From Heterobilharzia americana (Eukaryota; Platyhelminthes; Trematoda; Strigeidida; Schistosomatidae), in NCBI GenBank assembly GCA_944470555.2, contig OX104128.1, positions 42,205,920 through 42,269,919 of the forward strand: a stretch of DNA of 64,000 nucleotides, read 5' to 3'. Numbering within the stretch: position 1 is the stretch's first letter; each line of letters opens with the position of its first letter. The notes under the pieces are model-generated. The model did no database searches and was not told the DNA's origin. It was given only the letters and a program-made list of their open reading frames with translations. Shown here one piece after another: positions 11,836 through 23,544 of the stretch. Made by a program: the position numbers and the translations under genes.

Positions 11836-14800
11836 CTCTGAAAATGCAGACTAAAACAAATGTGTAACCATGTAGTTAGTTCATAACCTTGTATGTAAAA
11901 ATCTATTCTTCGTAAGACCTCCAGTGAGTACTTTATATTTTCAAACGGCTCCGTAAAAAAATACTGTTTCAAGTTATTACACAACTTATTTGAAGTTTAG
12001 GCGATAAAATATCATTGACCAAAAGATTCTTAGACTCAGCTTGATGATGATTTACTGATGGTTAAGTTTTGAACTTGATTTGGCACCAGTATCTGATGTA
12101 TCACTTTCTAGTATCAAGGAAACCGCTGACCATTGATATTCCTTGATGGCTTTCTCATTATTCTCAGTAAAGAAAGAAGTAACCAACTGTATTGAATTCA
12201 AATTACTAGCGTGCCTACAAAATCCTGTTTCATTCCAAGATATGAAGTGATCAAGTAAGGCTGCTAGTTACATAAAACAGTGCCACAAAATTGTGATGAA
12301 AAACATGCTTCTTACTAATTTTTTTGTACAAAATCTCTGATAATGGTGAGTAGATCATGCACATTTGACCGTAAAAGCAAGAAATGGCCAAACAGAATCT
12401 AAACTTGATATAATTCAAGGTAGCATACACATACTATATACTATCACATGTAGCTTAAGAAAAGTTATGCTATATTTTGAAATAAAGAGGTACTAAGAAC
12501 TGTGCAATAGATGGTGAAATAAACTGCATTTTGAAGGTGTTAGACAAGTAGATCTCCAAATCATCCATTGTTGTCAGCAACTTTGTGAATGTCTACTACA
12601 GATAAAACATTACTTAACGATTGTAAAGCCATTAATTTAAAGGAATTACTGATAATCATGATAAGCATTTGACATTCTCGCAGTTACCTGATAGTGGTAA
12701 AATCTTCTCCAAGAATTAAAACATACGTCATAAAAAGTGATCAGTACAAAGTAGAGATCCTTTAGTACATAACGATAAATATTGCCCGTTACTTGATACA
12801 CAGATTTTTTTTCAGCTTCACATGCATTTTAAACTTTGTTGAAGTCATTCATCCATCTCAACATCATTAAAATTGAATAGACTCTAAGCGAATTCAGAAC
12901 GTGAACGGAGTTTGTAAGATAGTCCACGGGTATACTGGACCAGTACAAACATATAAAAGTCACTGATTATTCAGTTTGTGAATAGATAGTCAAGGTTAGC
13001 CTTTGTAGCAGACTCAAGTAATTATAATTTAGAAGCCTGAAAATATCTATTTACGAAATATATGAATTACTGGTATAGATAGTCGCGAAACACTCATATC
13101 GACCGGCCATGCTCACCAGTTAAATCGGTTTGTCTTGAGTACGGAATGGCAATTTAATTGATGTTGATGTTACTTTATTTGTCCACTTCATAGACCAATT
13201 CTCAAAAAAACAACGTGGGTTACTGATAGCTAAAAGAGCAGATTTGTCATATCCAGAATAAATCAGGTGAATGGGGAAATACATGCTTATTTGTGAGTGG
13301 CATGATCAAGTTAAAGCCAGTAATGAAATTCCACAGTTCTTTTTTTATTAATTTCACCTACTTGCGTTATTCACTGTTTTCATCACGTTTGTTACAAGGT
13401 TGACTAAATTAAAAAGTTCACCACCGTTTTAATTTGAGATTAAATTACTCTTATTGATGAGTCCTAAGAGTGAGATTGTAATTGTGCGCGAAATGTACAG
13501 AAATAAAACGATACAAACTTACACACCAATTTTAGTTAGCAGATGCATCTGACAAGTACAAACGGTGTAATTCAGTCGGTATCCCAGTTCACGATAAAAA
13601 GGTTAGTCAAGTTTTCACAATCTTTTAAAAACAGTAAGGGGATTGAAAAAGAAACTATCGACCCTTCACCTATGTGCTTTTCCCTTTCAATTCACTTGTT
13701 GTAACAAAAATCATTGAAAACAATCATATTTTTCATAAGAAAAAGACTAATGCATACACAGTATATCTTGAAGGAAATGTTAATGGTAGTTATTGAGTAC
13801 AAAGCATATTCCTCTTATGTTAAAACAAGCAGATTTAATGTTTCAGATGCATGATTATTTACAACAACAATTGCAGAAGTAGTAATCCATTCCAGAATTC
13901 GCATAATCGTAATTTCCACCTTTCATATCACTAGTACCCTTATTACTGCCTTATATGTGTATTTCCACTAGGTTTGGTTTATATGTGATAATTTCAATCT
14001 ATCTGCAGGCGATGGATTTAAGATCTAAGATTATGCGCGAAATGCAAAAGCATTACATTTTTTAACCGAACGTGGCAAATATTTATATATCGATGCATTT
14101 CGTATGAATTGTCCAGTGTATGTTTATAATCTTAAAAATGTCTAAAATATAGATTCTGAATACTTATTCATCTGCATTTCAATTTGTGCATTTTACCACT
14201 TTGCAATCTTTTTTAGTTTATAAAAAGTTTAATGATCCCATTCATGGTTATAAATTAAATTTTCGATAGGTACTTTTAAATACGTATTATTCATTCTCTC
14301 TTATTTTATATGATTGCTATCGCTGTCACCTACTTAACGAATGTTTACAATGATCTATTATGTGAACAATCCAGAACGAAATAGGTTGCAACATACTTCT
14401 TGAGATTAGCATAGCCAGCTAGTATTAAGCGATTTGTTCTGTATATGTTGATATGGATTTCGTCAACTTGACAGTGAACTGTAGAAAATATTAGTCAAAT
14501 GTCTTATCCATATACTTCAACAACAGTGCAACTTTTACTTATTGCTGACCACAATAATGTCGAGATAACATTTCACTCTTTGTTAACGTCCTACTCAGTT
14601 AAAATATTGGTTTCATATATAACTCCATGAAAGACTGGAAGTTCAATGTTACTTCTTTAAAATCCTGTTCGATAAACCGCATATGGAATGCAGTATCAAA
14701 GTTCAGTTCAAATTCACTGGTGTGTCCTACAGAAAAAGGAGTGTAGTTGAAATATGATCACCAATTGGCCCTCACTACAAACCAAGAAGGCCAACTCAAG

Positions 14801-16867
14801 ACATTTGTTGGTGTTCACCTGCAAAGGAGATATATGAACAATGCTTTCATTATATTTGATGATGATACTAATAGTTAAGCGGAAAGAAAACAGTTAATTA
14901 GCAGTCAGCAGTCAGTTAAGTTTATATCAGAACCCGAGAACAACTCAGAGTTTCATGTTCGAAAACCCTACTACATAGACCAGGTGGTTGAGCATCATAG
15001 ATTTTCAGAAGGAAAGCCAGAATAGAGTGTTTAATACAGCTGTATTCACAATGAGCGAGAAAAAAATCAAATCACTTCCACTGCGAATTAGGACATAAAA
15101 AAATGCTACGATTTTGTGAATTTCGAAGACTTTGAAAAGGAATCTTCCAAAATGGATATTACTCTAAGTTTCTACAAAAAGAACTGAGTGCTAATCAGCC
15201 TACTTAAAGTTCTACTGCAATCTTGAAAAACACTTTGCTTATGAACGCCATTTCTAGCATCCACACATCAGCAACGATCTCGTAAGACTAACTAGTCTGG
15301 TGGTCAAGGAATCAGTTCTATTCTGTTAAGCTCTGGATCGTCTTCTTAAGTATGAAACTAATTCCTGGATGCCATAAGGACAAATCATCGCTTTGGACCA
15401 ACTTACTGTATGCCAGGATGTGTGTTTACTCCTATGGAATTAGTTACGTAGGCTGTATAAATCGTAATTTTTATAAGCGTAGGCAAACAGGTAGCAATGA
15501 GCATATACATGGTGGATCCTTTTGGCAGTCATCACAAGTGTACTTTTCATGGACACTCCCGAAAACTAGGAGTTTGGTAAATAATGTCATTTCACGTGTT
15601 TGTTTTCAATGGAGTTATTTCAAAACAAATTTTCCCTGTCGATACTCCGTTTAGGCTAGAAGTGTACAGTAACATACATGGTCAAACTTCTTCGTGTTTG
15701 TAACTATCTTCAATGCAAGTCACTAAGGAAAGAGAGTTCCCGAATAAACACTGGCAGTTATGTCGCACAGAGCTTGACGTCACTCATTCGTAGTGAAACC
15801 TGGAATATAACTTTTGCATATTAGTCTGAAATAAAAAAATGATAGCATGGGTGTCAATGTCGAGAGCTGCTCAGTTTTTTTATAGGAACTCTGAACACTG
15901 CACCTTTTTTGATGGTAAATCATTAAAAATATCCGAGTTTTACATCTCGTGAATGACTTAGCTTGTGTCTCTTTATCAGGTTTAAGGTCTTCTGGAAGGT
16001 TTTGACAAAGTGTTTGGTTTTTGTGTTCTATTGCGAATGCCTTAAGATGGCAATACTCTTGAAACTAATGGGAACTTGTTTTAGGATCCTCATTTGTAAC
16101 TGCATTGTGACACAAGCATGGGTCGAAAATATATTAGATAGTGTTTATGCACCTTTTTGATGTTATTAATGGGATCAATGGAACAATCGTAAGCACATCT
16201 GAGAGACATCTATCGAGACTGGATATTAAAAACTCTTAACTGATACTGATAACAATGATGTGAATGCTAGATTAATTAGTCCGCAGTTACAGTCGTGGTA
16301 TTTTGGTTAACTAGAGAGAATGTTTTTCCTTCTGCTTTCTATAAGGATATTGTTTGAAAAAGTCGTAATGTTCTGTTTCGTTATTCACCAAAAAGAGAAC
16401 TCGGAAGCGACTGATGTTACATGAAATCAAAACTGCTAAAAAACTTCAGTTTAAAGAGATTTTGAAACATCGAAATATCAGTCAAACATTAGGTAATCCT
16501 GCACAACAAAGAAGAAATCTTCTTTGAAAGACTATTTAGTTAGTGAATTAAGTTGCAATGAGTACCACCTCGTACAAAAAATGTTCTCGTAGAGTAGTGG
16601 ATATCAGCCGTGATAATACGTAGAGCACAAATTCACCCTTTCTATCTGAAAAAAAACGATAACTTGTTGTAATAACTAATTCTTTCACTTAAGGTGGAAT
16701 GTTGACTGACTGACAAAATCAGCATAGTTGCATCGGCTCAAGTTGCCACACTTTACAGTAGTACACAGAATAGGTGGGTAGAAAAAGAGTGATAATAAAG
16801 TAGGTAAAGTAGTGAGAGAATAAGCAGTCTGAAGATGGAAGTTAGTGTGAATATTCAAGCTTTAGGA
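11836..16867. other. AT-rich region, nothing recognised
   Basis: Five kb of AT-rich DNA without a supported gene. The 100-codon frame at 15352-15654 and the 65-codon frame at 15963-16160 show no recognisable domain. A short frame near 15100-15150 loosely recalls an RT palm motif but is too weak to call. Confidence 0.4.
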
Positions 16868-17215
16868 GATGTCAAGGAGTGAATACATCTGCACCATCGT
16901 AACCGATTCTCATCCGTATCACCAAGTGTCCTCAGCTACTAATTCCTTTCGTCTCAGGGACCCCAACCAAGTAGTCAACACCTCCCCATATGACTCAGGC
17001 CAACAGTCAGGGACTTCATTGATTGATGCCAGGTCTTGTTCTGGCCGCCCCGAACCCTTCCCCAACCTAATCTAACTTCCACCAGCATAGCACATGGAGG
17101 TAAGCGGTGGCTCAGTGCACGCAACACATGTTCAAGCCATCTCAGTTGACTTGGGTTCCCAACCTCGTTGATTGACTTAGGCAGGATGTTAGTTGAAATG
17201 CGCGAACTGTGCACC
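16868..17215 (-). pseudogene. RTE/SR2-like LINE fragment, extreme 3' end
   Basis: The minus-strand frame 17214-16975 has the conserved C-terminal signature of this family: LRWLEHVLR, then a basic stretch and RGGQNKTWHQSMKSL. The frame then breaks and its continuation toward 16868 still resembles the family's tail. Only the last part of the polyprotein is present, so this is a short 5'-truncated insertion. It is better preserved than the copy at 565-1610. Confidence 0.7.
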
Positions 17216-20200
17216 CAGAACAGACACCAACTGCTTGATATTTGTAAACAAAGTCAACAGCCGGTGGTAGGCGATATTATATTTACGTTGGATAGCAAAC
17301 AATAGCCCCAATGTTTCCTTCGCAATTCATCCCTACTTATTATTTATGCGTGTTATTATCTTTCAAGAAATCATGTTTGCTTTCCTAACACTAACCAAAC
17401 AAATTATGAAAATAAGTGCACCTATCTTTTTGCTTGATGTATTTGCAGCAGCTGTGGTAGGTTAAGTTAGATTTTCTATTACAAGCAATGATTTATGGCT
17501 TAAAATTGATTTAATTGAATAGGCACTGTTTCACACGTCTGTAATCGATTTAGGAGTGCATTTATTCCAAAAGAAGATTAAGTGGTTAGTGAACATGATA
17601 AAGTGACGATGAAGAAGCTTATTGACAGATTATTACTTCCAGAAGGTATGTAATCAGGTCATGTGTCCGCAGGGCTGGTTGATAACGTCTTCACTATGTG
17701 AATGCTGCTTGACTCCAAATGAATCAAATATAAGCAAAAATGGATTGTTTTCCGTGTTGGATTGAAATCCAATGTTTAGGATTTCCAGAAAGACCAATTT
17801 ATTTGTCATAAACTTCTTCAGGGAAATAGTTGTAACCAAAATATCCTCTCGACGAAAGTTTTCTTCTAGAATTCTGGATAAAATACCATCCAGTAACAAA
17901 TGGGAGATCTCTTTAGCTGTCCTTATTGTAGACAAAAGTCAATTATTTTGAAGAAGTATGTGGTAAGCACAAAATTATGAGTGGTCTCCGCTCCCTAGTG
18001 ATGACTCTACTTGTCGAAGAAACATCCTACATTTGAGAGACCGACCGTATCATGGGTAACAAGTAGAGAATAATAGTGCATTGAGAACATTAAGATAATT
18101 AATGTTTCTAAATGCACTAACTAGCAAATAATGATCAGACAGCATTAGAGTTATCTACAGTAGTAAACAATTCACAGTTGTTCAGTGTCGACTCCATGAG
18201 ATAAGGCTGGCATATCCCCTTTGAACCTGCTTTCCATCACATTATTCAAGCCTTCTATTTTTGCAATAAGGCACAATCGACAGTGAACACCTTTTGGATT
18301 TTCATGAATGGAAAAGTAGGTACAACTAAACAAATGATTGGAATCAGGCTTATTACTTGGCAAATTTTGACACTTACTATCAAAAAAGTAATGAAACTAC
18401 TTCGATTGTACACCGGTGTATAACACCTATGGGGTATGCAGTCACCACAGGAAGCTAGTAATAAAGACAGTGATGTATCACATCATGTCTGAACACATGG
18501 ATGTTCTGATAACTGATGATATTCTTTCTATAACGGCCACTCATACAGTGTTCATTTCTGTGATCGAATATCTAGCCATATATTTTACGTCCTTACGTAA
18601 GTCAAATGTATGCTTCATACTGCTGGTCTCATTAAGTTGTACACCAAAGTCACAAATTAAGGTGTATAAATTGCAGTTGTGGGTAGTGCTGTATGACTAC
18701 ATCGATCAGATAATGCATTCACAGTCTATGTCATATCTTGTAGCTAAGTAGAAACAAACCAGGAGCCCAATATGACGAAAATTCATAACGATGCTAATCA
18801 ATTTATTCCCGATAAGCAGGTATATCAAATTCATACAAGCGTGAAAAAGGAGTCAGAGAGAAAAAACTTCACATTATGTTGGACAGTAACAATTTCAGCC
18901 ATTTGGCAGAGAAACAGATTTGTAGTCGTTTATGTTCGGTGAATGAATATTGATAGGCGTTGTTACAATTTGTCTGATTCTGTAGACGTCCAAATATTAC
19001 AGTTAACTGACTGGAACTAGGTCCTACGTTGATGTCAACTGATATTGTGAATGCAACCTCATGCTTTTTGGGCAGAAGAACACTGCACCAGTTCAGTAAT
19101 CTGTGCACCAAAGTTAGGCCAAAAAACATTAAACTTCTTGTCTTTTTCTGGCTTAACAACTCAAATATAACTAGCTGATTAGGGTCATAATGATCATATC
19201 ATACCAGAGAAGACATCTTCATCGCCTAATGACATTAAGCAGTGTAGTACATTTTAAGATTCTGTGCTGATTGACAACATTTCTGCTAACAGAGAAAAGA
19301 CATTGCCCAAAAATATCAATACAAGCAGCAAAATCAACCTGGATCAAGTTAAATTTCATTAATGTCATGACTCAATTCCGGTGTGGTAGTTCATTTTATA
19401 ATTCACTAGTTAAATATGAAATAATAACTAAGGGTGAGTGGAAATATATTGTCGGGTAAACAAATGGTTAAATATCATGTTCATAGTTGGTTGTCGCATA
19501 TAAAAGTAATATTATCCTTGAAAAGTTCTCTTTAAACATTCGTTGGTCTTTTGTTCAAAGCACCCAACGAATTGTCATCAGTATATGGTCAAGATTTCAT
19601 TCCTAATCCAAAACTAATACCTCATATGCATCGCTTATTGTGAATGGTTCAATAATGCTGTCTTACACAAAACAGTTACCTAAAAGCTTATAAACTTTGT
19701 TGACTGCCATCACTACATATCCGTGCTTACTTCCGTAATAACAATGAAATAAGTTAACTATTACAACTTGTCAGAGCTATGAAGAGTAGCACTTGTATGG
19801 ATGAAGTTTATAGTGCATATCAGTACTATGCACTTATTCGGTGTGAGCAATTACAAGTAAAGCAATTTTAATGTATAGGTAAGAAGACACCCTGTTGCAG
19901 GTGCAAGTATTTTCAGACTCTAATGAGTGGTTTTCATCATGAAGATAGCTTTTCATCTTACCAGTTTCAGTAGCTTATAGCCTATTATCGTGAATCTACT
20001 TACACTCACTTCTTGTTCAAGGAAGTTAAGGCTAATTGAAAAGATTACACACAGTATTTAGCCCTACAAATGCATGGTGAATAACTGTCGAGCCTTTTCA
20101 CTTAGTGATATTTGATACTGGAATATTCAACAAGTGATATTATTCCTTTGAATTTTATTCTCATCCTACATTAAACCCGTTTATTCAGTGATATAAGTGT

Positions 20201-20534
20201 AAGACTTCGGCAGTGTAGTAAAATGTGACTCCATATTATATTTGTTTATTTGATTTACAGTACACAGTGATACAGTACTACTTACTTCATGACGTCTCGA
20301 GTACAAATTACTGCTTATAAACATTTCAATGCAACCACACTATTTTCAACATCTGAGTTTTGTGGTCTTATCATATATGATTTGCTTTTATTGGTAATAA
20401 AAGTTTCTATATCCTTGGTATAAGCGATGTGCCGTAACTGTTACATGTATTGGGTGTTGGTTAATTGGATGAACAAGGATTCAACAATCAATCTCTCCCT
20501 CCACCTAATTACATTGGACTAAAGTACAGTGGTT
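17216..20534. other. AT-rich region, nothing recognised
   Basis: Only short frames occur (for example 18416-18751, 111 codons), none with a motif I recognise. No repeat of other parts of the window was noticed here. Confidence 0.4.
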
Positions 20535-20882
20535 TTATCCCACCCGATTTTGTGGTTGTGTTAATGCACGATTTGCAATAGCCGAGTTTTCTTCTAGATT
20601 ATTCATCCAATTGGGGTCTGTCATTCTATATTTAACAAAATTCCTATGTTCCACTACTCTAACTGACAACGGCCGGTGAGTTTGACCTATGCACTTGACC
20701 TCGCAGTCATAACAAGGAATTTGATAAATTAGATTATTTTGATTAATTGGTTCTGTGGGATCCTTAAACCAACAAAGTTCATCTCTGAGTGGGTTTTGTG
20801 GATTTAAATGCCACCCTAATTCCAGTTTTATTGAGTATTCTTCGTCAAGTCTATGATGTACCTTCCTTACAAGGTAACACAA
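20535..20882 (-). pseudogene. Penelope-like element, C-terminal GIY-YIG domain fragment
   Basis: The 115-codon minus-strand frame has the layout of the GIY-YIG endonuclease at the C-terminus of Penelope-like retroelements. LIYQIPCYDC holds the two cysteines typical of this group, followed by the degenerate core CIGQTHRPLSVR and a VEHR segment. Toward the C-terminus comes NSAIANRALT, which corresponds to the conserved N-S-x-L-A-x-H block; the usual histidine is arginine here. No reverse transcriptase part is found next to it: the sequence becomes unrelated just beyond 20885, so the copy is 5'-truncated. The core G and Y spacing is altered, so activity is unlikely. Confidence 0.7.
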
Positions 20883-20961
20883 CAGGGGGTAGGAACTACT
20901 TTCTACTCTTGCTGTTATTATGATTCGTACTCATGTAACCGTTATTATTTCGTTTCTTATG

Positions 20962-20965
20962 TGTT
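20962..20965. repeat. Target-site duplication of element A, left (TGTT)
   Basis: The four bases before the 5' LTR are TGTT. The four bases after the 3' LTR (26644-26647) are also TGTT. A 4-bp duplication is normal for Ty3/Gypsy integrases and marks an undisturbed insertion. Confidence 0.85.
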
Positions 20966-21397
20966 TGTAGTGCACCTTCCTGGCACCAAAATATAACTAG
21001 GGCTAAAATAAATAGTTTAAATTAAATTAACTAAATAAATCTCTAGCTTGCCTCCGGATGCTTAGGGTGTTTTAAGTTTTGTTTTAACGAGCATGCATCC
21101 GAGCAGGCTTGGACGCCATTTTTGCGCTCCATTGTGCTGATCACCACGCACGTACTCCGAGTCCCTAGTTCAGCCTTACAAGCCAGATAAGTTGATTAAA
21201 CTTTTCCCTCATTCATTATTATAACATTTACCTTAAATACATAGCTCCTTTAAATACATTGCGTATCAGTTCTTTTGATTTGTGTTTTGTTACCAGTACT
21301 TACACGTTAGGTAAAGTACTGGTTAAGCAGGTACTAGAGCACATCAAATTAAGTAGGGTTGATCAAACGTTACGGAATTGTAACACGCATCCCTACA
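20966..21397 (+). repeat. 5' LTR of element A
   Basis: 432 bp, starts TGTAGTGCACC and ends GCATCCCTACA. It appears identical to the 3' LTR at 26212-26643. It belongs to the same sequence subtype as the 5' LTR of A' (61923-62354). It differs at about a dozen sites from the solo LTR at 37538 and from the 3' LTR of A'. Confidence 0.95.
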
Positions 21398-21402
21398 AAA
21401 AT

Positions 21403-21414
21403 TGGTGAGCCCGA
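21403..21414 (+). promoter_or_regulatory. Primer binding site, tRNA-Trp-like
   Basis: TGGTGAGCCCGA begins 5 nt after the LTR. Animal tRNA-Trp ends in a stretch whose complement starts TGGTGACCCCGACGTGATT, so the match is good with one mismatch in the first 12 nt. Element B has the same 12 nt and a longer match (26813-26832). CsRn1-type elements are known to use tRNA-Trp. Confidence 0.7.
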
Positions 21415-21581
21415 GTATCACTTCTTATTTTGTCTAGTACCTTTGTTCTCTTGCGTTGATTTGTCTGGCCTAATTTTGTTTTTGGCACGTCTAGCGTTTT
21501 TTTTTATTTCACTCCTCATTGGTTATTTTTGCATTGTAATTTTTTTATTATCACTATCGTGCCTCGTTAATTCCCTGATCA

Positions 21582-22417
21582 ATGGCGGATAACGACTCGA
21601 CTGCGCAGATGGCCATAACCCTCCAGCTTCCCACCTTCTGGGCCCACAGACCATCTGCATGGTTCTCCCATGTGGAAGCTCAGTTTGCCTTGAGACACAT
21701 TCAATCACAAGAAACTAAGTCCAACTTAGTCATCGTCAGCTTACCGGAAAATGTGATTGAAGACGTGTCAGATGTGCTAGATGACCCAGCACCGAATCTT
21801 TACGATCGCCTCAAAACCGCCCTCATCAAACGTGTTGCACTTACTGACCAGCAGAAAGTGCAAGAACTTTTCAGGGATGTGCATCTGGGTGATCGCAAGC
21901 CGACGCAACTGCTTCGTCAGATGAAGCAGCTGATTGCTGACTTCAACATTGATGAAGCATTTCTCAAGCAACTGTGGTTACAGAGGTTACCACAGTCGGT
22001 TCAAGGGATCCTCGCACCCTTCCATAAGTGTCCCTTAATAGAGTTGGCGGAAGCGGCTGACAGAGCTGTGGATGCTACGAAACCCAACACTAGTATCTCA
22101 GCTGCACTGTCTACTGCCACGGATTCGTTCAAAAATCCCCCCTCGGCTGTTGAGCCAACAAGTTTCGATGTTATAGCTCACATCTCAAAATTGTATGAGA
22201 GTTGTGCAGCATCAGGAACGAAATGCGGTCTGGTAGTTCTTACAAAGGTCGCACGTCTCGCTCGCGCAACAGGTCTGCCTCCCGTACCGATAGCAGACGT
22301 TCCAAATCGCGACAATCCCAACCCAGGTTGTGCTGGTACCATAAACGTTATGGTGCCAATGCCAAAAGGTGCACTCGACCTTGCACCTTCGAGGCTAACC
22401 AGGCGGGAAACGTGTGA
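21582..22417 (+). CDS. gag: Gag polyprotein of element A (1-nt frameshift near 22195)
   Basis: Gag forms the particle and packages the element RNA. The start ATG at 21582 opens with [11 protein letters not shown] capsid-like region follows with a W-rich start ([19 protein letters not shown]) and the conserved block [13 protein letters not shown] at about residues 103-115. Near 22195 a 1-nt deletion relative to A' moves the real frame from that of 21582 to that of 22202. The C-terminal part is rich in Arg and Ser and ends in a zinc finger C-x2-H-x9-C-x3-C at about 22331-22384, the unusual CHCC form of CsRn1-type elements. The stop TGA is at 22415-22417, overlapping pol. As it stands, translation from 21582 misses the zinc finger, so this copy's Gag is defective unless the lesion is an assembly error. 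Confidence 0.88.
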
Positions 22418-22449
22418 GCCAGCACGTGACGGCGACTAACGTCGCTGGC
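22405..22449 (+). promoter_or_regulatory. Programmed -1 frameshift signal (gag to pol)
   Basis: G GGA AAC at 22405-22411 lies in the gag frame exactly as X XXY YYZ, 3 nt before the gag stop at 22415. The pol frame is -1 to gag and is open only from 22399, so the shift must occur in this short window. After a 6-nt spacer a stem-loop can form: GCGAC (22432-22436) with GTCGC (22441-22445) around the loop TAAC, extended by GCCA (22418-22421) with TGGC (22446-22449) across a bulge. The same heptamer is kept in A' (60902-60908, minus). Similar heptamers work at retroviral gag-pro junctions. Function is inferred from layout. Confidence 0.8.
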
Positions 22450-23544
22450 GAGCCACTTCCATGTCGCCTCTTCTTCGTCACTGATCGACATTCTGGGATA
22501 CGCTTCCTAGTTGACACTGGGGCAGAAGCTAGCGTCATCCCACCTACGAAGGAAGAGCGTCTGCGGCCAATGTCTCTGCAACTTCGTGCCGCCAACGGTT
22601 CGCCCATCACAACCTATGGTCGGAGATTCCTCGATCTCAACCTTGGATTGCGTCGTCCCTTTCGTTGGGTTTTCATAGTGGCAGATGTGACCACCGGCAT
22701 TATTGGTATGGATCTCTTGCAGCACTATCAGCTGCTGGTAGATGCTGGCAAGCATAAGTTGATAGATTCTACCACAACACTCTCTGTTTCCGGTATAGTC
22801 ACAAAGACGCCGCCCCTCAGTCCCGTGTACTGCACGACGGACGCTTCTAGTCCCTATGCGTCTATCATTCAGTCCTTTCCGGATGTCTTTAAGCCAAGTC
22901 GTTGTGTCCCTTGTGTGACTTCGAACGTTTCTCATCACATAACGACGACTGGCCCGCCAGTGTTTGCGAAACCACGGCGATTATCCCCGGAGAAACTGCG
23001 TGCTGTAAAAGCCGAGTTCGAACACATGCTTGAAATGGGAATAATCAGACCATCCAACAGTCCATGGTCTTCACCCTTGCATGTGGTACCCAAGAACAAT
23101 GGCATGGACTGGAGGCCTTGTGGTGACTACCGAAGGCTCAACGCTAAAACGATTCCAGATCGTTACCCAGTCCCTCACATTCACGACTTGACTGCATCTT
23201 TAAAAGGCTCGGTTATCTTCAGTAAGCTTGACTTGACGCGTGCATATCATCAGATCCCGGTTCATCCTGATGATGTTCCCAAGACAGCCGTCATTACACC
23301 GTTTGGTCTTTTTGAGTTCCTCCGTATGCCTTTTGGTCTTCGCAATGCAGCACAAACCTTCCAACGTTTTATTCACGATGTTTTACGTGGACTCGATTTC
23401 GCCTATGCCTACCTAGACGATATACTAATCGCTAGTCCAGACGAAGACACTCATTTTAACCACTTGAAACAGGTTTTCGCCAGACTGTCAGAGCATTCGA
23501 TGACAGTCAACCTGGCCAAATGCCAATTGGCGTTCGTTCACTAA
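22414..23544 (+). CDS. pol: Pol part 1 of element A: protease and reverse transcriptase (truncated by frameshift)
   Basis: This frame is entered by -1 frameshift rather than by its own start. Near the N-terminus is an aspartic protease with [14 protein letters not shown], and the partner region [10 protein letters not shown] lies about 75 residues on. Reverse transcriptase follows: the [10 protein letters not shown] and [11 protein letters not shown] blocks, then [15 protein letters not shown] with the first catalytic Asp, and YLDDILIAS with the catalytic pair. All catalytic residues seen are intact. The frame ends at TAA 23542-23544 because one A is missing in the short A run at about 23523-23527 compared with A'. 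The rest of the polyprotein continues in the frame of 23520. Confidence 0.92.
   Translation: MSQHVTATNVAGEPLPCRLFFVTDRHSGIRFLVDTGAEASVIPPTKEERLRPMSLQLRAANGSPITTYGRRFLDLNLGLRRPFRWVFIVADVTTGIIGMDLLQHYQLLVDAGKHKLIDSTTTLSVSGIVTKTPPLSPVYCTTDASSPYASIIQSFPDVFKPSRCVPCVTSNVSHHITTTGPPVFAKPRRLSPEKLRAVKAEFEHMLEMGIIRPSNSPWSSPLHVVPKNNGMDWRPCGDYRRLNAKTIPDRYPVPHIHDLTASLKGSVIFSKLDLTRAYHQIPVHPDDVPKTAVITPFGLFEFLRMPFGLRNAAQTFQRFIHDVLRGLDFAYAYLDDILIASPDEDTHFNHLKQVFARLSEHSMTVNLAKCQLAFVH

Noticed and set aside
15100..15654. Possible RT fragment followed by a 100-codon open frame
   Set aside because: One loose palm-like string (VNFEDFEKE) without a second supporting motif in order; the 100-codon frame has no recognisable feature.
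22507..22938. 143-codon minus-strand frame opposite pol of element A (also seen at 60375-60806 opposite A')
   Set aside because: Antisense shadow of the protease region; its conservation simply follows from that of pol.
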